Below, piece after piece: positions 35,307 to 44,684 of a DNA stretch of 64,000 nt (positions within the stretch are counted from its first letter, which is position 1; every line of letters starts with the position of its first letter). The DNA is taken from assembly GCF_010993745.1 (NCBI RefSeq), contig NZ_WOTN01000001.1, forward strand, positions 1,243,235 through 1,307,234, given 5' to 3'. The position numbers and the translations under genes are program-made. The DNA is from Fodinicola acaciae (GTDB taxonomy: Bacteria > Actinomycetota > Actinomycetes > Mycobacteriales > HKI-0501). A model generated the notes under the pieces. That model made no database searches and had not been told where the DNA came from. It was given only the letters and a program-made list of their open reading frames with translations.

Positions 35307-35668
35307 CTTGTCGCATGGCCACCCTGGTCCAACGGAAGATGCTAGTAAGGCCCCCTTGCGCACTGGATGCCAATGCCTGGAACTTTTCAGGTCGTCCGGA
35401 TCGCTTCTCCTGGTTTGGTGTGACTCGTAGTGACCGGGTTGCCGGTGTAGACGCGCCTCGGGTTCGCGAACTCGACGTTGTCGACTGCTCTTTCGGCGTG
35501 TCGACCTCCAAAACGTCGAGTTGGTGAGTCCGGAGCTCGCCGGGCGGGACTGTCGGTGACGGCGGCCGGCTGTCCCGCACATCGAGTGCGGAAAAATCCC
35601 GCATCCCAGGGCCACCGACGAGACAGGCATTTAGCGTTGAAGTGCGGTTTGGCGACGCTGACGTGTGC
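35307..35668. other. 362-bp gap between convergent genes with several hairpins
   Basis: No protein gene with good codon use was found. It has an 11-base exact inverted repeat aactcgacgtt/aacgtcgagtt (35468-35522), gcgggac/gtcccgc arms around 35544-35579, and agacaggcatttagcgtt (35621-35638). The last is a 17/18 match in reverse complement to 20482-20499. It may hold terminators for both genes, a small RNA or remnants of repeats. Confidence 0.55.
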
Positions 35669-36439
35669 CTAAGCACGGCAGTCTGGCCGTAGCGGCTTGG
35701 CGGCGAGCAGGGCGAAGGAGTTGGGCAGACGGCCGCGCCAGGCGGCGGCGTCGAGGTCGCCGTAACGCCAGAACGGCTCCGGATACTCGGCGAGGTGCCG
35801 AAGCTGGAGACCTGCCGCAAGCAGTGCGTTGACGATCTCGCCGAGCGTCCGCTGCCACTCCACCGCACCATGCGCCGGAAACGTCTCGTTGACGTGTGAC
35901 GCCTCGAAATAGCCACGGTCCGGCCGGATTCGCGGCTCGTCCTCGTCCCACGCCCACAGTGGTACGGCAGGGTGCGCCTCATAGACGAACAGCTGTCCGC
36001 CTGGCCGCAGCAGCCGTACGACCTCACGGCCCCATGCATCGATGTCCGGCAGCCAGATCAGAGCGCCTTTGCCGGTGTAGATCAGATCGGCGCTGCCGTC
36101 GCGAAGTGGCGTACGCGGCACCTCGGCAACGACGTAGCGGCACGGCACAGCCAACTCGTCCGCGCGACGTTGCGCGGCCGCCGCGGCGACGGAGCTGAAG
36201 TCGATGCCGACAACGGACCGTGCGCCTGCGTTCGCCAAGGCAATGTCATCAAGGCCGTGTCCACTCTGCAGATGTACGACATCCGGCGCGGCGCTGAGCA
36301 GAGGCCGCAGTAATTCCTGTTCGTGCTCCAGCAACGAGCTTTCGCGGCGCGCCTGCGCCAGCAGCTCGTCGTATTCGCGCACGTGCTTCTGTGAAGCGGT
36401 CTGCCAGGCGGCCTGATTGCTCGAGGTGACGGCGTCCAT
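35669..36439 (-). CDS. Class I SAM-dependent methyltransferase
   Basis: The 256-residue enzyme has a Rossmann-like core. Motif I is HLQSGHGLDDIALANAG (about 56-72), motif II ends in GIDFS, and RLLRPGGQLFVYE is post-motif III. The SAM loop carries S-G-H-G instead of G-x-G-x-G. An insert rich in Trp and Pro (PLWAWDEDEPRIRPDRG) probably shapes the substrate site. The substrate is unknown. It is convergent with the hydrolase gene and divergent from the carboxylesterase gene. Confidence 0.85.
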   Translation of the reverse strand: MDAVTSSNQAAWQTASQKHVREYDELLAQARRESSLLEHEQELLRPLLSAAPDVVHLQSGHGLDDIALANAGARSVVGIDFSSVAAAAAQRRADELAVPCRYVVAEVPRTPLRDGSADLIYTGKGALIWLPDIDAWGREVVRLLRPGGQLFVYEAHPAVPLWAWDEDEPRIRPDRGYFEASHVNETFPAHGAVEWQRTLGEIVNALLAAGLQLRHLAEYPEPFWRYGDLDAAAWRGRLPNSFALLAAKPLRPDCRA

Positions 36440-36529
36440 GTCCTCACTGTCGCAGCCGGTTGGAGGGTGTCGGCGGGGGATGACCGGGTTAGGGTTTGCC
36501 GAGACGGCAAGATCCGTGGAGGAGATGCG

Positions 36530-38016
<1,487 letters not shown>

Positions 38017-38020
<4 letters not shown>

Positions 38021-39135
38021 GACACCGGCGTCTGCCAGTCGAGCCGCAGGTCCTCGAGCCAGTTGGCTCTGGTCGGACTGGCGCTGCGCGGGTCGGTCGG
38101 CCGTCGGCTGAGATCGGCCGACACGTCCACGACCAGCTGGACTCGGGGCCGCCGAAGACGTTCGTACGTCTGGAAAGCACGCGAGATCTCGGGGATGTCG
38201 CGGAGGCATTTCGCCAGTACGACCGCGTCTTCGGCGGCCATGGAGGCACCTTGCGCGGCCGACGGCGATGCCGCGTGCGCCGCGTCACCGACGATGATCA
38301 TGTCGTCGCCGTACCATTTCGGCACCGGTGGCAGGTCAAATCCGTTGTGGCCGCCGATGTTCTTGGTCGCGGCGACGACGCGCGCCATCGGCGTACGGTC
38401 ATCGCCGAGTGACGACAACAGTTGGTCGCGCCAGTCGTCGGCTGTCTTCGCGGCCGCCTCGTCGCGCGGTATTTCCTCGGCGAAAATACGCGCGAACCAC
38501 CACACCGATTCCGCCGGCCCGCCGACCATACCGAAGGTGAGCTTGGACGTACGCAGGGCATGGTAGGTGTCGGACGGCACGGATTGCGGTGCGTGGTCGC
38601 AAAAACCGTAGAGCAGGTGCTGTCCGACGTAGCGCGGTGCCGGCGCGTCCGGGTCGATCAGCCGGCGCGTCACGGAGTTGATGCCATCGGCGCCGATCAG
38701 GATGTCACCTTCGGCGTACGTGCCGTCGGCGAACTCGGCGCGTCCGGTTTCGGCGCCGACCAAGCGTTTGCCGTATTCGACGCTGATGCCGCGGCGGATC
38801 GCCTCGCCAGTGAGCGCTTTGTGCAGTGTCGCGCGCGAAAGCGTTTGCGGCACGAGGCCGGAGTCATCCGGTGGGCCGAACGGACCGGAGTTGGCGACCA
38901 CACCGTCCGGTCGGAAAATCTCCACGCGACGAGCTGGCCGGCCTGCCGCGTAGACGGCATCGACCAGGTCGACCGCTCGCAGCGCGGCCAGGCCGTTGAC
39001 TCCGAGCGTCAGGAAAGCGCCGTCCGGCGGCGCCGGATGTGCCTCGTAAACCGCCGCCTCCACACCGGCCTTGTGCAGTGCTGTCGCCGCCACCGGTCCG
39101 GCGATGCCACCGCCGATGATCAGAACCCTCGCCAT
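38017..39135 (-). CDS. FAD-dependent monooxygenase
   Basis: The 372-residue flavoprotein has the FAD motif GGGIAG at 8-13, the DG motif IGADGINS around residue 150 and GDAAHAASPSAAQGASMA near 285, all of the p-hydroxybenzoate hydroxylase family. It should hydroxylate an aromatic ring or similar with NAD(P)H. Its stop overlaps that of the carboxylesterase gene. No nearby regulator is obvious. Confidence 0.88.
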
Positions 39136-39146
39136 GCCTGGCGAGT

Positions 39147-40121
39147 TTAGGGGAAGGTGATCGTGTCGAAGACCGGCACGTGGTCGGCGGCGTTGACGAT
39201 CGCGTCGGTCACATAGCACGAGTTTGTGCTGTTCTTGCTGGCGAAAACGTAGTCCAGCTTGCTCCCGCGAGCCGCTTTCTCGCCTTGGAAGGTCCCTTCA
39301 CCGGTACGCGCGCCGTTGTGGTTGACCTGGTCGCACTCGGTGTACGAGTCATACAACGGCACCACTGACGACTTTCCGTCCACCACCGGCGGTTTCGCGT
39401 TGAGGTCGCCACCCACGATGACCCGCGCGCCTTTGCCTCCGTACGCGATCAGATCCTTGACCTGGTTTTCCTGCGCTTTCTTGAAGGCCGGCGGCGCGTT
39501 CTTGAACAACGGCGTGAGATGCGTGCCGCAAACGCGCGCGCCGAACGATGGTACGTCCGCGCAGATTGCTGCCTGGTGGACGTTCCAGTGCTTCCAGAAG
39601 TCGCGCCCCTGCGGCACGTCCTTCTCCGGGTAGTAATGCACGGCGAAGGTCGCGTCCGCCTTCACGCCGACCGCTATGCCGAAGTTTCCGCGCGGCTTAT
39701 GGGTGATGCGGTCCTGCGCACAGGCACGCGGCCGGATCGTCGCGCTCGGTTTCGAGCCGTTGCCGGCGTCCTTGATGCCGGCGAACCGGAAGTTCCAGCT
39801 CTTGCCGACCAACGTACGCAGCTCGGCGATGTCGGCGAAACAGATCTCCTGCAGGAAAACGACGCGTGTGTCCGGATGCAGCTCGGTGAGCCGCCGCTTG
39901 AGGTCACCGGCGACGGCTTTCGTGCTCCGTCCGTTGACACAGCGCGCGTACGGTTTGCCGGCGTCGATCGGTGAGGTGTTGGCGCAGGTGTTGAAGGTCA
40001 TCACCTTGACCGTCAGGCCCGCCGCCGCCGAAGCGTACGTCCCGGAGCCGACCAGGCCGGCCAGCGCCAGGACGCAGACCACCGCGGCGGTCAGTCCCCG
40101 CCCCATCCAACGGTTTCGCAT
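39147..40121 (-). CDS. Secreted endonuclease/exonuclease/phosphatase-family protein
   Basis: This 324-residue exported protein has an N-terminal signal peptide (positive residues, hydrophobic core about 11-27, cleavage near ASA-AA at 33). The EEP fold has MTFNTCANTS, a catalytic Glu in FLQEICFAD, IVGGDLNAKP with Asp and Asn, and C-terminal NAADHVPVFDT. All key residues for a DNase I/phosphatase-like metallo-enzyme are present. Several cysteines may form disulfides outside the cell. It could act on nucleic acids or phospholipids. Confidence 0.88.
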   Translation of the reverse strand: MRNRWMGRGLTAAVVCVLALAGLVGSGTYASAAAGLTVKVMTFNTCANTSPIDAGKPYARCVNGRSTKAVAGDLKRRLTELHPDTRVVFLQEICFADIAELRTLVGKSWNFRFAGIKDAGNGSKPSATIRPRACAQDRITHKPRGNFGIAVGVKADATFAVHYYPEKDVPQGRDFWKHWNVHQAAICADVPSFGARVCGTHLTPLFKNAPPAFKKAQENQVKDLIAYGGKGARVIVGGDLNAKPPVVDGKSSVVPLYDSYTECDQVNHNGARTGEGTFQGEKAARGSKLDYVFASKNSTNSCYVTDAIVNAADHVPVFDTITFP

Positions 40122-40183
40122 CTCTGCCTCCCGTATGCGCGGTATTGACGCGTTCGGGGAGTGTAGTGAGCGGGGTCAACCGG

Positions 40184-40927
40184 TCAGAACATGCCGCCAC
40201 CGGCGTGGATGGTCTGGCCGGTGATCCAGCGGCCGTCGTCAGAGGCGAGAAACGCGACGACGTCGGCGATGTCGGCGGGCTCGGCAAGCCGGCCGAGCGG
40301 GATGTCGGCCACGACCGCCGCGGCACGTTCCGGGGTCAGACCTGCCGCGACCGCCTCCGTACGCGTCGGTCCCGGCCGCACGCTGTTGACGGTGATGTTT
40401 CGCGATGCCAGCTCCTTGGCGGCCACTCTGACGAGCTGATCGGCGGCGGCTTTGCTCGCCGCGTACACGCCGGCGTTCGCGCGCGGGATCGCCGCGGCGC
40501 CGCTGGAGATCACGACGATCCGGCCGCCGTCGACCACTCGGCCGGCGGCCTCGCGAAGGATGGCGAACGTTGATCGCGTATTGGTATCGAACACGTCCCG
40601 GTAGTCCTCGTCGTTGGTGTCGGCAATGGCGGAAAACCGCGTGATCCCAGCGTTGTGCACCACGATCGACGGCGCGCCGTAGACCTCGGCGGCAGTGTCG
40701 AACAGCAGCCGGACCTCGCTGACGCTCGCGACGTTGGCCTGGACGGCCGTCGCCTTTCCTCCGGTGTTTTCGACCGCGGACACGACTGTCTCGGCGGCGG
40801 CGGAATTGGTGCGGTAGTTGACGATCACGTTCGCGCCGCCGGCGCCGAGCCGCTCGGCGATCGCGCGACCGATGCCTCTGGCGCCACCGGTGACGATCGC
40901 GGTGGCTGTGGTGGTGATTACGGACAT
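40184..40927 (-). CDS. Short-chain dehydrogenase/reductase
   Basis: This classical SDR has 247 residues. The cofactor motif is TGGARGIGRA (about 14-23), and NAGIT, S in VISSGAAA and Y-A-A-S-K give the active site. C-terminal ITGQTIHAGGGMF is typical of FabG-like enzymes. It is divergent from a TetR gene with an 18-bp palindrome between them, so it is probably TetR-controlled. Confidence 0.9.
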   Translation of the reverse strand: MSVITTTATAIVTGGARGIGRAIAERLGAGGANVIVNYRTNSAAAETVVSAVENTGGKATAVQANVASVSEVRLLFDTAAEVYGAPSIVVHNAGITRFSAIADTNDEDYRDVFDTNTRSTFAILREAAGRVVDGGRIVVISSGAAAIPRANAGVYAASKAAADQLVRVAAKELASRNITVNSVRPGPTRTEAVAAGLTPERAAAVVADIPLGRLAEPADIADVVAFLASDDGRWITGQTIHAGGGMF

Positions 40928-40957
40928 GAGAGATCTCCAGTCATTTGATCGGACAGT

Positions 40958-40975
40958 CTGTCTTTCGAAAGACAG
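40958..40975. promoter_or_regulatory. TetR operator, perfect 18-bp palindrome
   Basis: ctgtctttcgaaagacag is a perfect palindrome between the divergent SDR (start 40927) and TetR (start 41025) genes. One repressor dimer could silence both promoters. Confidence 0.8.
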
Positions 40976-41024
40976 CGTGTATTACGATGGACGCACTGTC
41001 AAGTGAAAGTGGAGTGTGAGGTCG

Positions 41025-41633
41025 ATGGCCCCGCGCAGCTACCAGAAGCGCCGGCGTGCCGAGGCGGAGGAGGAGACGCGGCGCCGCATCCTGGACGCGG
41101 TTTACCAGCAGCTACGCGAAAAGCCGGCGGAGCCGGTGAGCGTCGAGCGAGTGGCTGGCGCTGCCGGCGTGTCCCGTTCGACGGTCTATCTCGTCTTCGG
41201 GTCTCGAGCCGGCTTGTTCGACGCCGTTGGCGACGACCTGCGCGGGCGTGGCGGGTTCAACCGTATGCCTGCCGATGGCGAGGCCGATGCGCGTACGAGC
41301 CTTCTCGAGTCGGTCCGTGCGTCCGTGTCGATTTTCGCCGAGCACCGGGACGTGCTGCGAGCGCTGTATTCGATGTCGCAGCTCGATGGTGACGCGGTTG
41401 GCGGCGCCATCGAGCGCATGGCCGCGGATCGCGCCGCCGGCATGGCCTGGCACGCGCAGAGGCTGGCGGACCAGGATGTCCTGCGCGCGGGTCTGTCGGT
41501 CGCGGACGCGGCTCATCTGCTGTGGGCCGTGACCGGCTTCGAGTTCTTCGACCAGCTCTACGCCGGCCGCGGCCTGCCGGCGGACGCGGTAGCTGAGCTG
41601 ATGGTCGCGGCCGTCGAGCACCTGGTGCTCTAG
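41025..41633 (+). CDS. TetR-family regulator
   Basis: The 202-residue protein has an HTH at about 42-66 (VSVERVAGAAGVSRSTVYLVFG). The ATG at 41025 was taken because GTGGAGTGTGAGG precedes it; a GTG nine bases upstream is possible. It should repress the divergent SDR gene through the palindrome at 40958-40975. The stop codon lies inside the left arm of the terminator at 41630. Confidence 0.87.
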   Translation: MAPRSYQKRRRAEAEEETRRRILDAVYQQLREKPAEPVSVERVAGAAGVSRSTVYLVFGSRAGLFDAVGDDLRGRGGFNRMPADGEADARTSLLESVRASVSIFAEHRDVLRALYSMSQLDGDAVGGAIERMAADRAAGMAWHAQRLADQDVLRAGLSVADAAHLLWAVTGFEFFDQLYAGRGLPADAVAELMVAAVEHLVL

Positions 41634-41660
41634 TGTCCCGAGTCCGACTCGGGACACTAG
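41630..41660. terminator. Symmetric terminator containing both stop codons
   Basis: ctagtgtcccgagt (41630-41643) and actcgggacactag (41647-41660) are exact inverted repeats around a three-base loop. The TAG of the TetR gene (41631-41633) and the TAG of the opposite MarR gene (41659-41657) lie at the same place in each arm. Confidence 0.8.
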
Positions 41661-42157
41661 CCGGCCGCGCGGTCTCCGAGTGACTCCAGGATCTTTCGCA
41701 GTGTGTCGGCCAAAGCGGCTCGCTCGGCGGCATCCAGCGCGGACAGCAGGCGGTGCTCGGTCGCGAGGTGGTCGGGGAGGGTCCTGTCGACCAGCTTCCG
41801 TCCGGCGGCGGTGAGTGTGACGCGTACGCTCCGACCGTCGAGCTCGCTCGGCCGCCGCGCGACCAGGCCACGCTTCTCCAGCCGGTCGAGCCGCTGGGTG
41901 ATGGCGCCGGAGGTGACCATCGCCGACTCCATCAGCTCGGCCGGCGTGAGGCTGTGCGGCTCCGGACTGCGCCGCAGCGTCGCGAGCACGTCGAAGGACG
42001 AGCGGTCCAGGTCGTGCGCCGCGAAGGTGCGCTTCAGCTCGCCGTCGACGATCAGCGAGAGCCGCTTGAGCCGTCCGATGATCGCCATGGGGGAGACGTC
42101 GAGGTCAGGGCGCTGTGCCGCCCACTGCCGCAGGATGAAGTCCAGGTGATCAGCCAC
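41657..42157 (-). CDS. MarR-family regulator
   Basis: The 166-residue protein has a winged helix at about 55-115 (SLTPAELMESAMVTSGAITQ, RLEKRGLVARR, DGRSVRVTLT). It is divergent from the EamA transporter gene. The operator ttagcactaag/cttagtgctaa at 42179-42216 surrounds the transporter -10 box, and a related dyad precedes the ABM-domain gene. It probably represses all of these. Confidence 0.88.
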   Translation of the reverse strand: MADHLDFILRQWAAQRPDLDVSPMAIIGRLKRLSLIVDGELKRTFAAHDLDRSSFDVLATLRRSPEPHSLTPAELMESAMVTSGAITQRLDRLEKRGLVARRPSELDGRSVRVTLTAAGRKLVDRTLPDHLATEHRLLSALDAAERAALADTLRKILESLGDRAAG

Positions 42158-42178
42158 GCCAACAACCTTAGCAGTTGC

Positions 42179-42216
42179 TTAGCACTAAGACACTTGCTAG
42201 ATTGCCTTAGTGCTAA
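42179..42216. promoter_or_regulatory. MarR operator over the EamA promoter
   Basis: ttagcactaag (42179-42189) and cttagtgctaa (42206-42216) are exact 11-base inverted repeats. The -10 box TAGATT (42198-42203) lies between them, six bases before the GTG at 42210. A bound dimer would block transcription. Confidence 0.78.
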
Positions 42217-43112
42217 ACAATCGACTCGTACTCATTCTGGTGACCGCGATGGCTCCAGCGGTCTGGGGGTCGACCTATCTGGTCACCACCGAGTTCCTGC
42301 CGCCGGACCGACCGCTGCTGGCGGCCGCCATCCGCTCACTGCCGCCAGGCCTGTTGCTGATCCTGATCACGCGCCAACTACCCAAAGGCATCTGGTGGTG
42401 GCGCGCACTCGCGCTCGGCGCGCTCAACATCGGCATCTTCCTCGCGCTGCTGTTCGTGGCCGCCTATCGGCTGCCGGGCGGTGTCGCCGCGACCGTGATG
42501 GCCATCCAGCCGCTCATCGTCGCCGGCCTGTCGACCGCGTTGCTCGGCGAGCGGTTGACCGTACGTACGGCCATTGCCGGCATCGCTGGCGTTGTCGGCG
42601 TCAGCCTGCTCGTGTTGCGCTCGAACGCGCATCTCGACGTGATCGGCGTGGTCGCGGCGGTCGCTGGCGCGGTCACCATGGCCTCGGGCGTGGTGCTCAG
42701 CAAGCGGTGGACCTCGCCGGTGCCGGTGCTCGCGATGACTGGCTGGCAGCTCACCGCCGGCGGACTTCTGCTGCTGCCAGTGACGTTCCTCGTCGAGGGC
42801 GCGCCGCCAGCCAACCTGACGATCACCAACCTCGCCGCGTACGCCTATCTGGCGATCCCCGGCGCGGCCATCGCGTACGCGCTGTGGTTTCGCGGCATTC
42901 GTGCGCTGTCCGCGACCAGCGTGACGTTCCTGAGCCTGCTCAGTCCAGTGGTCGCGACCACGCTCGGCTGGCTCGTACTCGGACAGTCGCTCAGTCCGCT
43001 GCAAGGCCTCGGCGCCCTGATCGTGCTCGCGTCGATGGTCGTCGTGCAGCTCCGTCGCGCTCCGGCCGCGAAGCCGGCGGAGGGGCCTCAGCTCAGCCCG
43101 GCGCGCCGATAG
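42210..43112 (+). CDS. EamA-family (DMT) transporter
   Basis: This 300-residue membrane protein has ten hydrophobic helices formed by two EamA repeats, the layout of drug/metabolite transporters. WGSTYLVTTEFLPP in helix 1-2 and VAATVMAIQPLIVAG are typical. It probably exports a metabolite or drug. It starts with GTG inside the MarR operator, with a leaderless transcript likely. Confidence 0.88.
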   Translation: MLNNRLVLILVTAMAPAVWGSTYLVTTEFLPPDRPLLAAAIRSLPPGLLLILITRQLPKGIWWWRALALGALNIGIFLALLFVAAYRLPGGVAATVMAIQPLIVAGLSTALLGERLTVRTAIAGIAGVVGVSLLVLRSNAHLDVIGVVAAVAGAVTMASGVVLSKRWTSPVPVLAMTGWQLTAGGLLLLPVTFLVEGAPPANLTITNLAAYAYLAIPGAAIAYALWFRGIRALSATSVTFLSLLSPVVATTLGWLVLGQSLSPLQGLGALIVLASMVVVQLRRAPAAKPAEGPQLSPARR

Positions 43113-43129
43113 AAGCGGGTGGCCAACAC

Positions 43130-43145
43130 TTAGCGGTTGTGCTAA
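43130..43145. promoter_or_regulatory. Second MarR-type dyad before the ABM-domain gene
   Basis: ttagc (43130-43134) and gctaa (43141-43145) repeat the half-site of the 42179 operator with six bases between. It lies 11 bases before the next start codon. Confidence 0.55.
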
Positions 43146-43156
43146 ATATTGGCGCC

Positions 43157-43489
43157 ATGGCAGACGGCGTCTTCACGATCGCGCACTACCGTGTCCGGCC
43201 GGACGCGGAGGAGCGGTTCACCGACATCCTGCGCCAGCACGAGGCCACGCTGCGCGCGCTCGAGCTGATCACCGATCGGCCGACGCAGACGTACGTCGGC
43301 ACCGAGCGGGGGATCGAGGGGCCGCTGTTCGTCGAGATCTTCGAGTGGGTCGACGAGATCGGCGTGCAGGTGGCGCACACGCATCCGCAGGTCAGCGCGG
43401 TCTGGGAACGCATCGGCGCGGCCTGTGAGCAGCGCGGCGGCCGGCCGATGTTCGAGTTTCCCACCATGCGGTCGCTGGAGTCGCCCTGA
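43157..43489 (+). CDS. Antibiotic biosynthesis monooxygenase (ABM)-domain protein
   Basis: The 110-residue protein has one ferredoxin-like ABM/dimeric alpha-beta barrel domain (FTIAHYRVRPDAEERF at the start, PLFVEIFEWVDE in strand 3). Such proteins are cofactor-free oxygenases or simple dimeric binding proteins. It is under a dyad like that of the MarR operator and may be co-induced with the transporter. The substrate is unknown. Confidence 0.8.
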   Translation: MADGVFTIAHYRVRPDAEERFTDILRQHEATLRALELITDRPTQTYVGTERGIEGPLFVEIFEWVDEIGVQVAHTHPQVSAVWERIGAACEQRGGRPMFEFPTMRSLESP

Positions 43490-43803
43490 CCGGGCAGGGC
43501 CGCGGACTGCGCGATCTCGACGACCTCGACGCGGTCTTCGGCGCGCTGGCGCATCCCGCTCGCCGGCACGTCATCCAGGTGCTCTACGCACGTGGCGGCG
43601 AGATGTCGGCCGGAGATCTGGCGGCGCGCTTCGCACACGCCTGGCCGACCACGACGCGCCACCTGCACGTCCTCGCCGACGCCGGCCTGCTGGTCGTACG
43701 CAAAGCCGGTCGCGAACGCCGCTATGCGCTCGACCGGTCCCGTATCGCCCAGGTCGTGGGGCTGTGGCTGGGAAGTCTCGACCTGAAGGTTCTCGACCAG
43801 TGA
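43486..43803 (+). CDS. ArsR-family regulator with unusual start
   Basis: The reading frame contains a full ArsR winged helix: DLDAVFGALAHPARRHVIQV, MSAGDLAARFAHAWPTTTRH, LADAGLLVVRKAGRERRYAL. There is no ATG, GTG or TTG in frame before position 43579, and an ORF from there would lose helix 1. The CTG at 43486, which overlaps the upstream TGA (CTGA), is the best start and gives 105 residues. No metal-binding Cys is present. It precedes the VOC gene, which it may regulate. Confidence 0.65.
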   Translation: MTGQGRGLRDLDDLDAVFGALAHPARRHVIQVLYARGGEMSAGDLAARFAHAWPTTTRHLHVLADAGLLVVRKAGRERRYALDRSRIAQVVGLWLGSLDLKVLDQ

Positions 43804-43814
43804 ACGGAGCGAAC

Positions 43815-44159
43815 ATGATCACCGGCCTGCACGCGATCATCTACAGCGACAAGGCAGACGAGGTGCGCGCGTTCTTCCGTGACACCCTTGGCTGTCGTTT
43901 CGCGGACGCCGGCGGTGGCTGGCTGATCTTCGCGATGCCGCCGGCCGAACTCGCCGTACATCCGGCCGACCAGAGCCAGCACGAGCTTTTCCTGATGTGC
44001 GACGACATTCACGCCACGATCGCGGAGCTGGCCGGCAAAGGCGTGGCGTGTCAGCCGGTCGGCGAGCAGCGCTGGGGCCTGTTGTCGGCGATCACCTTGC
44101 CGGATGGGACGAGCCTCGGCCTGTACGAACCGCGCCACCCACTGCCACCACGCGACTGA
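43815..44159 (+). CDS. VOC/glyoxalase-fold protein
   Basis: The 114-residue protein is a vicinal-oxygen-chelate family member with the two beta-alpha-beta-beta-beta modules: LHAIIYSDKADEVRAFFRDTLG at the start (cited by DEVRAFFRD) and GTSLGLYEP at the end. The ATG at 43815 has GGAG upstream; a GTG at 43800 overlapping the ArsR stop is also possible. It may be a dioxygenase, isomerase or antibiotic-binding protein. Confidence 0.8.
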   Translation: MITGLHAIIYSDKADEVRAFFRDTLGCRFADAGGGWLIFAMPPAELAVHPADQSQHELFLMCDDIHATIAELAGKGVACQPVGEQRWGLLSAITLPDGTSLGLYEPRHPLPPRD

Positions 44160-44179
44160 CTCGCCGAGGCTGTGGCTGC

Positions 44180-44599
44180 CTACTGGAGTGCGGCGACGAT
44201 GTCCTTGAGGCGGCCGATTTCTCGCATGGTGCCGAAGAAATCCATGTAGTCGCGGGTCTCGGCAATGAGACCGTTGGCCACTGTGATCGCGAGGACTCCG
44301 CGTACGGTGACCGGCCGGCCGTCGACGCTGCCGTGGCCGACGAACTCACCGACGACCACGTCATCGCTCACCTCGTAAGTCACCACCGGTTCGATCGAGT
44401 CCAGCGTGACCGGCGAGGCGTCCCAGGCCGCGTGATACGCGGATCGCACTGCCTCACGGCCACGCAACACCGGCTCGAAGGTCGGTGCGGCGAACGGGAA
44501 GACGTGGACGGCGTCCGGCGCATAGAGATCGGCGAGGTCGTCGGCGGACTTGTCGATCATCGCCTGGTGGTATCTGGCCAGGACGTCACATGCGGACAC
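44180..44599 (-). CDS. NTF2-like/SnoaL-like protein
   Basis: The 139-residue product is a cone-shaped NTF2-like fold (CDVLARYHQAMIDKSADDLADLYAPDAV near the N-terminus, DYMDFFGTMREIGRL near the end). These proteins act as isomerases, hydratases or small-ligand binders. The GTG at 44599 has AAGGAG nine bases upstream; longer forms run into the operator. It is divergent from a TetR gene with a palindrome between. Confidence 0.78.
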   Translation of the reverse strand: MSACDVLARYHQAMIDKSADDLADLYAPDAVHVFPFAAPTFEPVLRGREAVRSAYHAAWDASPVTLDSIEPVVTYEVSDDVVVGEFVGHGSVDGRPVTVRGVLAITVANGLIAETRDYMDFFGTMREIGRLKDIVAALQ

Positions 44600-44613
44600 G
44601 ATCGCTCCTTCGC

Positions 44614-44627
44614 TCAACGTACGTTGA
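44614..44627. promoter_or_regulatory. TetR operator, 14-bp palindrome
   Basis: tcaacgtacgttga is a perfect palindrome between the NTF2-like gene and the divergent TetR gene, followed by a further half-site tcaacg (44629-44634). Confidence 0.72.
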
Positions 44628-44684
44628 TTCAACGAGTGTAGAGCGACCTGTCGTCGTGGGTCAACGGCGGTAGAGTCACCGCTC

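Noticed and set aside
35331-35356. tRNA-like string tggtccaacgg near a ctagtaaggccccctt motif
   Set aside because: No acceptor stem, T-loop (GGTTCRA) or full cloverleaf could be drawn, so it is not called a tRNA.
33294-35630. 778-residue minus-strand open frame
   Set aside because: It covers the MFS and hydrolase genes in antisense and has no domain-like segments.
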